From CAVYTF01 sp963708205 (GTDB lineage: Bacteria > Bacteroidota > Bacteroidia > Chitinophagales > Chitinophagaceae): DNA of 64,000 nucleotides. Below the pieces are notes generated by a model that was not told where the DNA came from, ran no database searches, and saw nothing but the letters and a program-made list of their open reading frames with translations. Positions 18,430-25,816 of the stretch are shown piece by piece. Position 1 is the stretch's first letter. Each line of letters starts with the position of its first letter. Both the position numbers and the translations under genes were made by a program. The stretch is taken from assembly GCA_963708205.1 (NCBI GenBank), contig OY970196.1:1364001-1428000 (forward strand), read 5' to 3'.

Positions 18430-19500
18430 ATGCAGGAAATTTTACAGAGACAATTTTTTGATAATTCTATTGAAGCATATCTGACAGTTATTGCTATTAT
18501 TTTTATTGTGCTTATTCTCAAAAGATTTATTTCAAAATATATTGCAGGTTTACTTTTTAGGATTTTAAAAACAAAAAAGAACTTTCGCAAACAATCTTTT
18601 TTAGATCTTGTTGTTTCTCCACTTGAAACATTTTTGTTAGTCCTTATAATTATTTTATCATTCGATAAATTATTCTTTCCTGTTGAGTTAGACTTTACCA
18701 TTTTACATAAAATTTCTTTTCGTGATGCAATTGAGTCACTTGCAAATGCAGCACTAATCATTACTTTCATTCGGCTTTGTATAAGAATAATAAAATATGT
18801 TGGAGTAATTCTTGGAGATAAAGCGAGCGATCAATCAGGCAGCCAGCTTCTTATTTTCTTCACTGACTTTTTCCGTGTAATACTCATTATAATTGGTGGT
18901 TTATTAATACTTCATTTCTCTTTCAATTATCAAATCGGAAATTTATTAACCGGCTTAAGCCTTGTTGGCGCTGCAATTGCGCTTGCAACCAAAGAAAGTC
19001 TCGAAAATTTAATTGCATCATTTATCATATTTACAGACAAACCCTTTTTTGTTGGAGACACTGTAAAAGTGCAGGGTTTTACGGGCGCAATTGAAAAAAT
19101 TGGTTTGCGCAGCACACGCATCCGCACCGATCAAAAAACATTTATCACCGTTCCAAACAAGCAAATGGTTGATACAATTATTGATAATGTTTCTATGCGC
19201 ACACAGCGTCGTGCAACTTTAAATCTTGAGGTATCATTAGCAACAACATCCGATCAATTACAATTGATTATTGGTGAAGTAAAAAAATTATTGTTGCAGG
19301 AAAATATCGAGAGCAGCACAGTGTTTTTAAGCGACACAGGAAAAAATGCACACATTATCAGCATAGAATATTTTGCCACTATGCAGCAAACGCTTTCCGC
19401 TTTCAGAGATCTGCGGCAGCAAATAAATCTTCAGATAATTGACATCTTCAATAAAACAAAAGTTGAGTTTGCTGCAGCTACAGAAGATGATGCGAAATAG
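18430..19500 (+). CDS. Mechanosensitive ion channel, MscS family
   Basis: A 356-residue small-conductance mechanosensitive channel. Four hydrophobic helices precede the pore helix and beta domain: GLSLVGAAIALATKESLENL is the TM3 pore-lining helix, followed by FIIFTDKPFFVGDTVKVQG and the soluble vestibule domain with TRIRTDQKTFITVPNKQM. It opens on membrane tension to release solutes under osmotic downshift. It follows the propeller gene by six bases. Confidence 0.93.
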   Translation: MQEILQRQFFDNSIEAYLTVIAIIFIVLILKRFISKYIAGLLFRILKTKKNFRKQSFLDLVVSPLETFLLVLIIILSFDKLFFPVELDFTILHKISFRDAIESLANAALIITFIRLCIRIIKYVGVILGDKASDQSGSQLLIFFTDFFRVILIIIGGLLILHFSFNYQIGNLLTGLSLVGAAIALATKESLENLIASFIIFTDKPFFVGDTVKVQGFTGAIEKIGLRSTRIRTDQKTFITVPNKQMVDTIIDNVSMRTQRRATLNLEVSLATTSDQLQLIIGEVKKLLLQENIESSTVFLSDTGKNAHIISIEYFATMQQTLSAFRDLRQQINLQIIDIFNKTKVEFAAATEDDAK

Positions 19501-19506
19501 AAATAA

Positions 19507-19580
19507 AATTTTTTGGGTTACCAGCAACAGAATACAAATTGAGCTTTGCTTGCGACGCTCCGTTCATCGCCTTTTTTACT
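19507..19580. other. GC-richer intergenic segment between convergent genes
   Basis: Between mscS and the thioredoxin-like gene lies a stretch with words such as GCTTTGCTTGCGACGCTCCG that stands out from its AT-rich surroundings. It has no frame and no clear hairpin with a T-tract. It may be a remnant of a dispersed intergenic repeat, but only one copy is seen here. Confidence 0.3.
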
Positions 19581-19595
19581 ATTAAGCACGAAATT

Positions 19596-20126
19596 TTATA
19601 ATGCTGCAACTATCTCTCCAAGGTCTTTATCCATTGTGCCGCTTGCTCCATATTCAACCACACGCCCAATCTCTTTGCCATTTTTCATCACAATGAAAGT
19701 TGGCACTCTTGTTATATGAAAAGCTTTATTAAGATTATCAAGAGTTGCTTTAGATCTATCCACACCAATCAATGTAATATTGTTCTCATCATAGCCACTT
19801 TTATCGACAAGTCTATAAAATATCGGCACTAAATTTTGAGAATCTTCGCACCATGTTCCAAAAAAAACAACCATTTGAAAACTATCTTTATTCTTCTGAA
19901 ATGCAGACACAGCGGAAGCATTAGCCATTCCTAAATTATAATTTTGCTGAAACCATTTGAAGGAAGTATCATTTTCAATATCACTTCTTTGCAGTAATCC
20001 TTCTAAAATTTTCGCTCTTGTATCTGCAACAACTTTATAAGGATGCATAGGTTGAACAGCTACTTTTTTTGTGGCACATAAACATGCAAGCATGCAAATT
20101 ATTATTGTGAAAATTATTCTTTTCAT
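19596..20126 (-). CDS. Exported thioredoxin-fold protein with a CxxS active site
   Basis: A 176-residue protein with a hydrophobic N-terminal export signal and a possible lipobox (MLACLC), followed by a thioredoxin fold. The active site reads FFGTWCEDSQ, so the second Cys of the usual CxxC is Ser; VPTFIVMKNGKEIGRVVEYG is the conserved cis-Pro region. A CxxS site can act as a reductase on mixed disulfides or an isomerase but cannot form an internal disulfide. The start overlaps the stop of the MerR gene by four bases (ATGA), so the two are coupled. Confidence 0.8.
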   Translation of the reverse strand: MKRIIFTIIICMLACLCATKKVAVQPMHPYKVVADTRAKILEGLLQRSDIENDTSFKWFQQNYNLGMANASAVSAFQKNKDSFQMVVFFGTWCEDSQNLVPIFYRLVDKSGYDENNITLIGVDRSKATLDNLNKAFHITRVPTFIVMKNGKEIGRVVEYGASGTMDKDLGEIVAAL

Positions 20127-20677
20127 TCAGCAAGATTTGTTTTTAATTCAGTTAAAAAAGTTTTGAGTTTAGTTAAAGATTGAATCAATTGCTTATTCGT
20201 TTCAGCATGTTCCTTATTAGATTCAAGATATTTTTTTGCACCGTCTATAGAAAATTTTCTTTTCCGCAAAAGATGATAGATCAATTGAATATTTTTTACA
20301 TCTTCCGGACGAAATAATCTATCGCCTTTACGATTTTTTCTTGGCTTCAAAACATCAAACTCATTCTCCCAAAACCTTATCAGCGAAGCATTCACCTTAA
20401 ACCATGCTGCCACTTCACTAATAGAATAATATTGCTTTTGAAATAAGATTTCATCTTCGGGCACTTCTATCAAATCTACTTCTGCATCCATATCTTTAAA
20501 AGATTTTCTGCCACGTTTTGAATTTTTGGAGATGCTATTTTTTTGTGCGAATGGTTTTACATTTTGTTCAGAAACATTTTGCGCAGCAGTTGTATCTTTT
20601 TTATTTATAGAATTTTTTTTACCTTTTTCAGAAGATGTTTGCGCTGTTTTTATATTGAATAAATCTAATTGCTCCAT
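20123..20677 (-). CDS. MerR family transcriptional regulator
   Basis: 184 residues. A Lys/Ser-rich N-terminal stretch of about 75 residues precedes a MerR winged helix (YYSISEVAAWFKVNASLIRF, then RKNRKGDRLFRPEDVKNI). The C-terminal part is a short coiled coil with no Cys cluster, so metal sensing is unlikely. Bacteroidota commonly carry one such MerR protein of unknown target. The ATG at 20677 is preferred over a TTG start at 20707. It is translationally coupled to the thioredoxin-like gene, suggesting a joint regulon, but this is only inference. Confidence 0.82.
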   Translation of the reverse strand: MEQLDLFNIKTAQTSSEKGKKNSINKKDTTAAQNVSEQNVKPFAQKNSISKNSKRGRKSFKDMDAEVDLIEVPEDEILFQKQYYSISEVAAWFKVNASLIRFWENEFDVLKPRKNRKGDRLFRPEDVKNIQLIYHLLRKRKFSIDGAKKYLESNKEHAETNKQLIQSLTKLKTFLTELKTNLAE

Positions 20678-20751
20678 CTTGTAAAAATAAACATTGTACT
20701 TCTGCAAAAGTTAAGCAGGTTCAGCAAGGTGGATAAAGTGTAAGTATCTTG

Positions 20752-20759
20752 TAAGTTTG
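20752..20759 (+). promoter_or_regulatory. Candidate -7 element before the hydroxyacyl-CoA dehydrogenase gene
   Basis: TAAGTTTG matches TAnnTTTG exactly and ends four bases before the ATG at 20764. If used, the mRNA would be leaderless or nearly so. No TTG is present at the -33 position. Confidence 0.35.
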
Positions 20760-20763
20760 CAAA

Positions 20764-21624
20764 ATGAATGGCGCGAAAAAAATAAAAACAGTTTGTGTAT
20801 GTGGCGCAGGAACAATGGGAAGCGGCATTGCACAAGTTGCGGCGCTTTCAGATTTTGATGTGATATTGTTTGATGTGGATGAAAAAATATTGGAAGCAAG
20901 CAAAATCAATATCAGCAAAAGTTTGCAATTTTTAGTTGACAAGAAAAAAATTTTGGAAGAAAAAAAGACAAACATTTTTGCACGAATTTCTTTTACAAAT
21001 AAAATAGAAGAATGTATTGCTGATATAATTATTGAAGCAATTATAGAAAATAAAGAAGCAAAAATAAATTTATTCAATGCGCTTGCAGAAGTAAATAACA
21101 GCCAAACAATTTTCGCCACAAATACTTCGTCCATTTCCATTTCTAAAATTGCAGCTCAAGTAGAAAATCCTGAAAATTTTATTGGCATGCATTTTTTTAA
21201 TCCTGCGCAAATAATGAAGCTTATAGAAATTATTCGGGGCACACAAACTTCTGAAACTATTGCGCAGCAAGTGTTTCAGCTTGCTATTCATTTTGGAAAA
21301 GTTCCTGTTATGTGTAAAGATGCGCCAGGATTTATTGTTAATCGCGTAGCAAGGCAATATTATTTAGAAGCTCTGAAATTGGTTGAAGAAGATGTTGCAA
21401 CTATCGAATCAATTGATAAAATAATGGAATCAACAGGCTTTAAAATGGGACCTTTTAAATTGATGGATTTAATCGGAATGGATATAAATTTTTCAGTAAG
21501 CAATATTATTTGGGAAGAATTGGGACAACCGGAAAGATTGAAGCCATCAAAAATACAGCAACAAAAAGTTGAAGCTAAACAGCTTGGAAGAAAGGCTGGC
21601 AAAGGCTTTTATGAATATGAATAA
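20764..21624 (+). CDS. 3-hydroxybutyryl-CoA (3-hydroxyacyl-CoA) dehydrogenase
   Basis: A 286-residue NAD-dependent dehydrogenase that interconverts 3-hydroxyacyl-CoA and 3-oxoacyl-CoA in short-chain fatty acid metabolism. The NAD fingerprint CGAGTMGSGIAQ is at 13-24, the catalytic His lies in IGMHFFNPAQIMKLIEII, and the C-terminal dimerisation domain has APGFIVNRVARQYYLEAL and FKLMDLIGMDIN. Length fits the Hbd/PaaH group. It overlaps the next gene by a few bases. Confidence 0.92.
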   Translation: MNGAKKIKTVCVCGAGTMGSGIAQVAALSDFDVILFDVDEKILEASKINISKSLQFLVDKKKILEEKKTNIFARISFTNKIEECIADIIIEAIIENKEAKINLFNALAEVNNSQTIFATNTSSISISKIAAQVENPENFIGMHFFNPAQIMKLIEIIRGTQTSETIAQQVFQLAIHFGKVPVMCKDAPGFIVNRVARQYYLEALKLVEEDVATIESIDKIMESTGFKMGPFKLMDLIGMDINFSVSNIIWEELGQPERLKPSKIQQQKVEAKQLGRKAGKGFYEYE

Positions 21625-22657
21625 AAGTGAATCATCAAATAAATTAATGGAAGACCAAAATAAAAACAACATTTCAGTTAAAAATATTCTCGTTACTGGT
21701 GGCACTGGCTTGCTGGGATCTCATTTAATAAAACAACTCGTTTCTCAAGATCAAAAAGTTTATGCATTATATAGAACCACTGTTGGAGAAAACCCAAATG
21801 ACAACAAAATAAACTGGATAAATGCTGATATACTTGATATAGTTGCGCTTGAAAATGCAATGGAAAATATGCATCATGTTTACCATTGTGCAGGAGTGAT
21901 TTCATTTGATCCCGAGAAAAAAAAAGAGCTTTTTAAAGTAAATATTGAAGGCACAGCCAATGTTGTAAATGCATGTATAAATAAAAAAATTCAAAAATTA
22001 TTATTTGTAAGTTCCGTTTCAGCGCTTGGTAAAAACGTCGGGAATAATTCCATAAATGAAACAATAAATTGGCTGGAAGAAGATAACAACAGTGCATATA
22101 GCAAAAGCAAACATCTTGCTGAAATGCAGGTGTGGCGTGGCATTGGAGAAGGTTTGAATGCTGTTATTATAAATCCATCCACTATTTTAGGAGCAGGAGA
22201 TTGGAATAAAGGTTCAACTGCAATTTTTAAATCTGTGTACAATGAATTTCCGTGGTATACAAATGGAATAAACGGTTTTGTTGATGTTGATGATGTTGTA
22301 AATGCAATGATTCTTTTAATGCAAAGCGATATTGTTTCAGAGAGATTTATTGTAAGTACTACGAATATTTCTTACAAAGAATTATTTGATATGATAGCAA
22401 AAGAGTTTGGGAAAAAAATGCCTTCTAAAAAAGTAACTCCATTAATTGCGGCAGTCGTTTGGAGAGTTGAAAAATTAAAATCAAAATTAAATCATAGCAA
22501 GCCATTGCTTACAAAAGAGACAGCAATAACTGCACAATCAAAAGTTTTTTTCGATAATACCAAGTTGCTCAAAGCCTTACCTGCATTCAGTTATAAGCCA
22601 ATACAAAAATCAATAAAAAGAATTTGTGAAGAATTAAAAAAGAAATATGATTTATAA
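21617..22657 (+). CDS. NAD(P)-dependent epimerase/reductase, extended SDR family
   Basis: About 346 residues. The Rossmann motif TGGTGLLGSH lies near the N-terminus; the active-site pair is in AYSKSKHLAEMQ (Tyr-x-x-x-Lys), preceded by a Ser in FVSSVSALGK. INPSTILGAGDW is typical of the 3-beta-HSD-like and dihydroflavonol-reductase-like branch. The substrate is not predictable. Possible starts are ATG at 21611, 21617 and 21647; I chose 21617, which overlaps the stop of the preceding dehydrogenase. It converges with lpxD and overlaps its end by six bases. Confidence 0.85.
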   Translation: MNKSESSNKLMEDQNKNNISVKNILVTGGTGLLGSHLIKQLVSQDQKVYALYRTTVGENPNDNKINWINADILDIVALENAMENMHHVYHCAGVISFDPEKKKELFKVNIEGTANVVNACINKKIQKLLFVSSVSALGKNVGNNSINETINWLEEDNNSAYSKSKHLAEMQVWRGIGEGLNAVIINPSTILGAGDWNKGSTAIFKSVYNEFPWYTNGINGFVDVDDVVNAMILLMQSDIVSERFIVSTTNISYKELFDMIAKEFGKKMPSKKVTPLIAAVVWRVEKLKSKLNHSKPLLTKETAITAQSKVFFDNTKLLKALPAFSYKPIQKSIKRICEELKKKYDL

Positions 22658-23599
22658 ATTCTTCAACTTGTCCCACATCTCAGGTATTCTTTTTATCCAA
22701 ATAACTTCGCGTTTTTTTGTATGTATATCAATTGCGGGAGTACCCCAATAAATCTTATTTCCTTCAACAGTTGATACAATTCCTGACTGTCCCATCACCA
22801 TTGCATTCTCACCAATTTTAATTGTTTTGTTTACACCAACTTGTCCCCACAAAACAACGCCATCTTCAATTTCAACTGCGCCGGCAATGCCAACTTGCGC
22901 AGCGAACAAACAATTTTTTCCTACAGAAGTATCGTGCCCAATATGTACCATGTTATCAATTTTGGTTCCTGCACCAATTCTTGTAGAAGCAGTCACACCG
23001 CGGTCAATTGCACAATTGGCGCCGATTTCAACATTATCTTCAATAATTACATTACCGCAACTTTGCATTTTTTTATACCAAAAATTTCTATCTTTTTTTG
23101 TATTATAATAAAATGCATCGCTGCCAATGACAGTGCCTGATTGTATGACAACATCATTGCCAATAATTGTATAATCAAGTATTGAAACGTTGGGATAAAT
23201 TCTGCAGTTATTTCCTATTTTAACTGCTTTGCCAATAAAAACATTTGGGCTAATGATCGTATTTTCTCCAATAATAACATCATCACTTATTGATTTGGTT
23301 GCTGCATTAAACGGCCGAAAATGATTTACGATTTTTAAATATGCTTCAAAAGGTTCTGGTATTACAAGCAATGTTTTTCCATCAGGAACTTTTACATCTT
23401 TCGTGTTTATAATAATATGCGAAGCCGCACTGTTCAAGCATATTTCGTAATATTTCGGATGATCAACAAAACATACATCTCCTCTTTCAACTTTATGTAT
23501 TTCATTAATTCCTTCTGCAAATAATTCATCATCACCAACAACATCTGCATCAATAAAGTTTGCTAACCATTGCACAGTAACAGGCTCAGGGAATTTCAT
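22652..23599 (-). CDS. lpxD: UDP-3-O-acylglucosamine N-acyltransferase, LpxD-type
   Basis: A 315-residue trimeric hexapeptide-repeat acyltransferase that adds the second 3-hydroxyacyl chain to UDP-3-O-acylglucosamine. The N-terminal LpxD domain (GINEIHKVERGDVCFVDHPK) is followed by a left-handed beta helix built of (I/V)GxN(V/C) repeats; the likely catalytic His is in NMVHIGHDTSVGKN. It is slightly shorter than typical LpxD (about 340), and Bacteroidota often carry two LpxD-like genes, so this could be the shorter paralogue. A promoter-like box lies just upstream. Confidence 0.85.
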   Translation of the reverse strand: MKFPEPVTVQWLANFIDADVVGDDELFAEGINEIHKVERGDVCFVDHPKYYEICLNSAASHIIINTKDVKVPDGKTLLVIPEPFEAYLKIVNHFRPFNAATKSISDDVIIGENTIISPNVFIGKAVKIGNNCRIYPNVSILDYTIIGNDVVIQSGTVIGSDAFYYNTKKDRNFWYKKMQSCGNVIIEDNVEIGANCAIDRGVTASTRIGAGTKIDNMVHIGHDTSVGKNCLFAAQVGIAGAVEIEDGVVLWGQVGVNKTIKIGENAMVMGQSGIVSTVEGNKIYWGTPAIDIHTKKREVIWIKRIPEMWDKLKNL

Positions 23600-23618
23600 T
23601 TTTAAAAATTTAATCTTT

Positions 23619-23626
23619 CAAAGTTA
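23619..23626 (-). promoter_or_regulatory. Candidate -7 element of lpxD
   Basis: The minus strand reads TAACTTTG, matching TAnnTTTG, 19 bases before the lpxD ATG. A TTG lies 23 bases further upstream, slightly beyond the usual spacing. Confidence 0.4.
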
Positions 23627-23839
23627 GATGATGGAAAAAAATTTTATTGCAAAACTTATTTTATAAAAAAAGAATCATTAGGATAAATTAATTATAAAAA
23701 ATAAAAAATGAAAAGACTTATTAATAATGCAGAGCTCTTGAAGCCCTTTATTCATCAATGTTTCAGCACTTACAAAATTTATTACCATTAAAACAAAAAA
23801 ATAATTTGCATGCGATAATATTAAAATGTTGAAGCTCTA

Positions 23840-23960
23840 TTAACATTGCAAAAAAAAATGTGAATAAAATTTATGAAAATATTTTTTGCATTAGAGAAAA
23901 CTATTTTTAATATTGTGATGGGAATATCATTCCCGGTATTTACTAACCCATCCATATATA
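23840..23960 (+). ncRNA. Candidate structured leader or small RNA ahead of the pseudouridine synthase gene
   Basis: The 391-bp gap 23600-23990 has no convincing coding frame; most of it is AT-rich. Its 3' part holds several pairings: TGCAAAAAA (23847-23855) with TTTTTTGCA (23882-23890); GGGAAT (23920-23925) with ATTCCC (23929-23934); and GATGGG (23917-23922) with CCCATC (23947-23952). The last two share the same GGG and therefore exclude each other. An intrinsic terminator follows. This is the architecture of an attenuated leader or a short independent RNA; I cannot match it to a known family. Confidence 0.4.
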
Positions 23961-23990
23961 AAGTTCCGCATCAGCGGGACTTTTTGTTTT
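23961..23990 (+). terminator. Intrinsic terminator abutting the next start codon
   Basis: AAGTTCCGC (23961-23969), loop ATCA, and GCGGGACTT (23974-23982) form a 9-bp stem with one G-U pair, followed by TTTGTTTT. The T-tract ends at the base before the ATG at 23991. No protein gene lies upstream on this strand for over 1.3 kb, so it ends either a small RNA or a leader. Confidence 0.75.
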
Positions 23991-24578
23991 ATGAAAAAGT
24001 ACTTCATCATTTATAAGCCATATCAAGTTTTATCACAGTTCAGTAAAGTTGATAATAAAAAAACACTCGCAGATTATTTTCATGTTGATAAAAATATTTA
24101 TCCCGTTGGAAGATTGGATTATGACAGCGAAGGGTTGTTGATTCTTTCAAATGATACTTTGCTTAATCATCGCTTACTGCATCCAACATTTTTTCATGAA
24201 AGAGAATATCATGTGCAGGTTGATGGAGCAATAACAAACGATGCTTTGCAAAATTTACAAAATCGTGTTGAAATAAATATTGATGGAAAAATTTATCGCA
24301 CAAAAAAATGCAAGGCAAGTTTGTTTGAAACAGAACAAAATTTCCCTGAAAGAGATTCGCCAATACGTTTTAGAAAAAATATACCAACCTCATGGATAAA
24401 AATAATTTTACACGAAGGAAAAAACAGGCAGGTAAGAAAGATGTGTGCAAAAATTGGTTTCCCTGTTTTAAGGCTAATTCGTTTTAGAATTGAAAAAATA
24501 AATTTACAAAATCTGATGCCTGGACATATTCGTGAGCTTCAAAAAAAAGAAATTTACAAGAATTTGTTTGATGAATAA
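23991..24578 (+). CDS. Ribosomal large-subunit pseudouridine synthase, RluE-like
   Basis: A 195-residue pseudouridine synthase of the RsuA/RluE branch without an S4 domain. The catalytic motif GRLDYDSEGLLILSND contains the essential Asp; LHEGKNRQVRKMCAKIGFPVLRLIRF is the other conserved block (split here only by wording). The short length matches RluE, which modifies U2457 of 23S rRNA in E. coli. The start MKKYFIIYKP is the usual family beginning, so the ATG at 23991 directly behind a terminator hairpin is firm. Confidence 0.9.
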   Translation: MKKYFIIYKPYQVLSQFSKVDNKKTLADYFHVDKNIYPVGRLDYDSEGLLILSNDTLLNHRLLHPTFFHEREYHVQVDGAITNDALQNLQNRVEINIDGKIYRTKKCKASLFETEQNFPERDSPIRFRKNIPTSWIKIILHEGKNRQVRKMCAKIGFPVLRLIRFRIEKINLQNLMPGHIRELQKKEIYKNLFDE

Positions 24579-24622
24579 ATGCATTGAAATTAAAGAGATG
24601 ATAATTTAAATTTATAATAATC

Positions 24623-24733
24623 GGGGCTTTCATCAATAGTAATTCTATCATCATTTGTTCGCGCTATCTGCTTGTAGTGCTGCCCTTTCGCACAAGCCAT
24701 TATGCCGCAGCTACCGCTTCTATCGCGCAGCCA
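24623..24733 (+). repeat. Dispersed intergenic repeat, copy A
   Basis: A GC-richer block in an otherwise AT-rich gap. It shares both ends with 35666-35770: GGGCTTTC at the left, TCATCATTTGTTCGCGCT then TCTGCT in the interior, and GCTTCTATCGCGCAGCC at the right. Middle parts have diverged; copy A has its own small hairpin (GCTTGT with ACAAGC). No coding frame. The remainder of the gap 24579-24901 holds the rplM promoter. Confidence 0.75.
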
Positions 24734-24818
24734 TTACGCGTCAATAATTCTTTTGGGCAAAAATTTTATTGACAATCAAAGCTTTGTAATGGTTCAAATA
24801 AAAATACTTTCTAAAAAT

Positions 24819-24849
24819 TTGTTTAATCCACAAACAAACATCACCTTTG
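24819..24849 (+). promoter_or_regulatory. Promoter of the rplM-rpsI ribosomal operon
   Basis: TTG (24819-24821), 20 bases, then CACCTTTG (24842-24849), a seven-of-eight match to the -7 box TAnnTTTG with ideal spacing. Transcription would start near 24856 and give a leader of about 45 nt with a short GC stem (CGCG at about 24868 with CGCG at 24877) before the rplM ATG, a possible site for ribosomal-protein feedback. Confidence 0.65.
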
Positions 24850-24901
24850 CGCTCCATTAAAAAATCGCGGGATAGCGCGGTTATAATTTAAATTAATAAT
24901 A

Positions 24902-25345
24902 ATGAGCAAACTTCATTTCACAACTAAACACGCAAACGCGGCTACCGTTCAGCACAACTGGCATGTTGTCGATGGTACTAATCAAACCGTTGGTCGTGTA
25001 TGTTCAAAGATCGCAGCAATTTTGCGCGGCAAAAATAAAGCATATTATACGCCGCATGTTGATTGTGGTGATTATGTAATTGTAATTAATGCTGATAAAG
25101 TTGTTTTTACCGGAAATAAAATGGAAGAAAAACAATACATTAATTATTCCGGTTATCCCGGCGGCAAAAAAGAAGAAGCTGCGCAGGATTTGTTGAAACG
25201 CCGTCCTGAAATGCTTGTGGAAAGAGCTGTAAAAGGTATGCTTCCCAAAAACAGGCTTGGAAGAAAAATGTTTACAAAACTTTTTGTATATGCCCGAGAT
25301 AAACATCCACATAGTGCACAACAACCAAAAGAGTTGAAATTCTAA
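24902..25345 (+). CDS. rplM: 50S ribosomal protein L13
   Basis: A 147-residue L13. Family stretches: HVVDGTNQTVGRVCSKIAA, AYYTPHVDCGDYVIVINADK and VKGMLPKNRLGRKMFTKLFVY. It binds domain II of 23S rRNA early in assembly. It opens the conserved Bacteroidota cluster rplM-rpsI-rpsB-tsf. Confidence 0.98.
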   Translation: MSKLHFTTKHANAATVQHNWHVVDGTNQTVGRVCSKIAAILRGKNKAYYTPHVDCGDYVIVINADKVVFTGNKMEEKQYINYSGYPGGKKEEAAQDLLKRRPEMLVERAVKGMLPKNRLGRKMFTKLFVYARDKHPHSAQQPKELKF

Positions 25346-25373
25346 ATAAAATTTATTTCATTTAATCCATCAT

Positions 25374-25763
25374 ATGGAAAAACAAAAAAATGCAGTTGGT
25401 CGCCGTAAAGAAGCAGTAACACGTGTATTCTTAAGTAAAGGCGATGGTAAGATAACAGTAAATGATAAAGATTATAAACAATATTTTTCTTTAGTGTATT
25501 TACAAAATCAGGTGGAAGCGCCTTTGAAAACTGCAGAATCAATCGGTAAGTTTGATATTATAATTAACGCACAAGGTGGTGGCTTAAAAGGACAGGCTGA
25601 AGCTGCAAAGCTTGGCATTGCACGTGCCTTGCTTGAAGTGAATCCTGAATTTCGTCCAGTGTTAAAAGCAGCGGGACATCTAAAACGCGATCCCCGCAGC
25701 GTTGAACGCAAGAAATTCGGTCATAAAAAAGCACGGAGAAGCTTCCAGTTCTCTAAACGTTAA
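25374..25763 (+). CDS. rpsI: 30S ribosomal protein S9
   Basis: A 129-residue S9 with the family opening VGRRKEAVTRVFLSKGDGKI, the central GGGLKGQAEAAKLGIARAL and the basic C-terminal tail (ERKKFGHKKARRSFQFSKR) whose last Arg contacts the P-site tRNA. It lies 28 bases after rplM. Confidence 0.98.
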   Translation: MEKQKNAVGRRKEAVTRVFLSKGDGKITVNDKDYKQYFSLVYLQNQVEAPLKTAESIGKFDIIINAQGGGLKGQAEAAKLGIARALLEVNPEFRPVLKAAGHLKRDPRSVERKKFGHKKARRSFQFSKR

Positions 25764-25816
25764 TCAAGTTTTTTTTCAACTTTCACAACTTCAATTACAT
25801 AAAAATTATAAAATAA

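Noticed and set aside
23700..23990. 6S RNA, tmRNA or RNase P RNA in the gap before the pseudouridine synthase gene
   Set aside because: No recognisable tag-peptide, P4 helix or closed 6S bubble could be traced by eye; left as an unassigned structured region.
24902..25345. Open frames opposite the L13 gene and others like it
   Set aside because: Shadows of highly conserved ribosomal protein genes.
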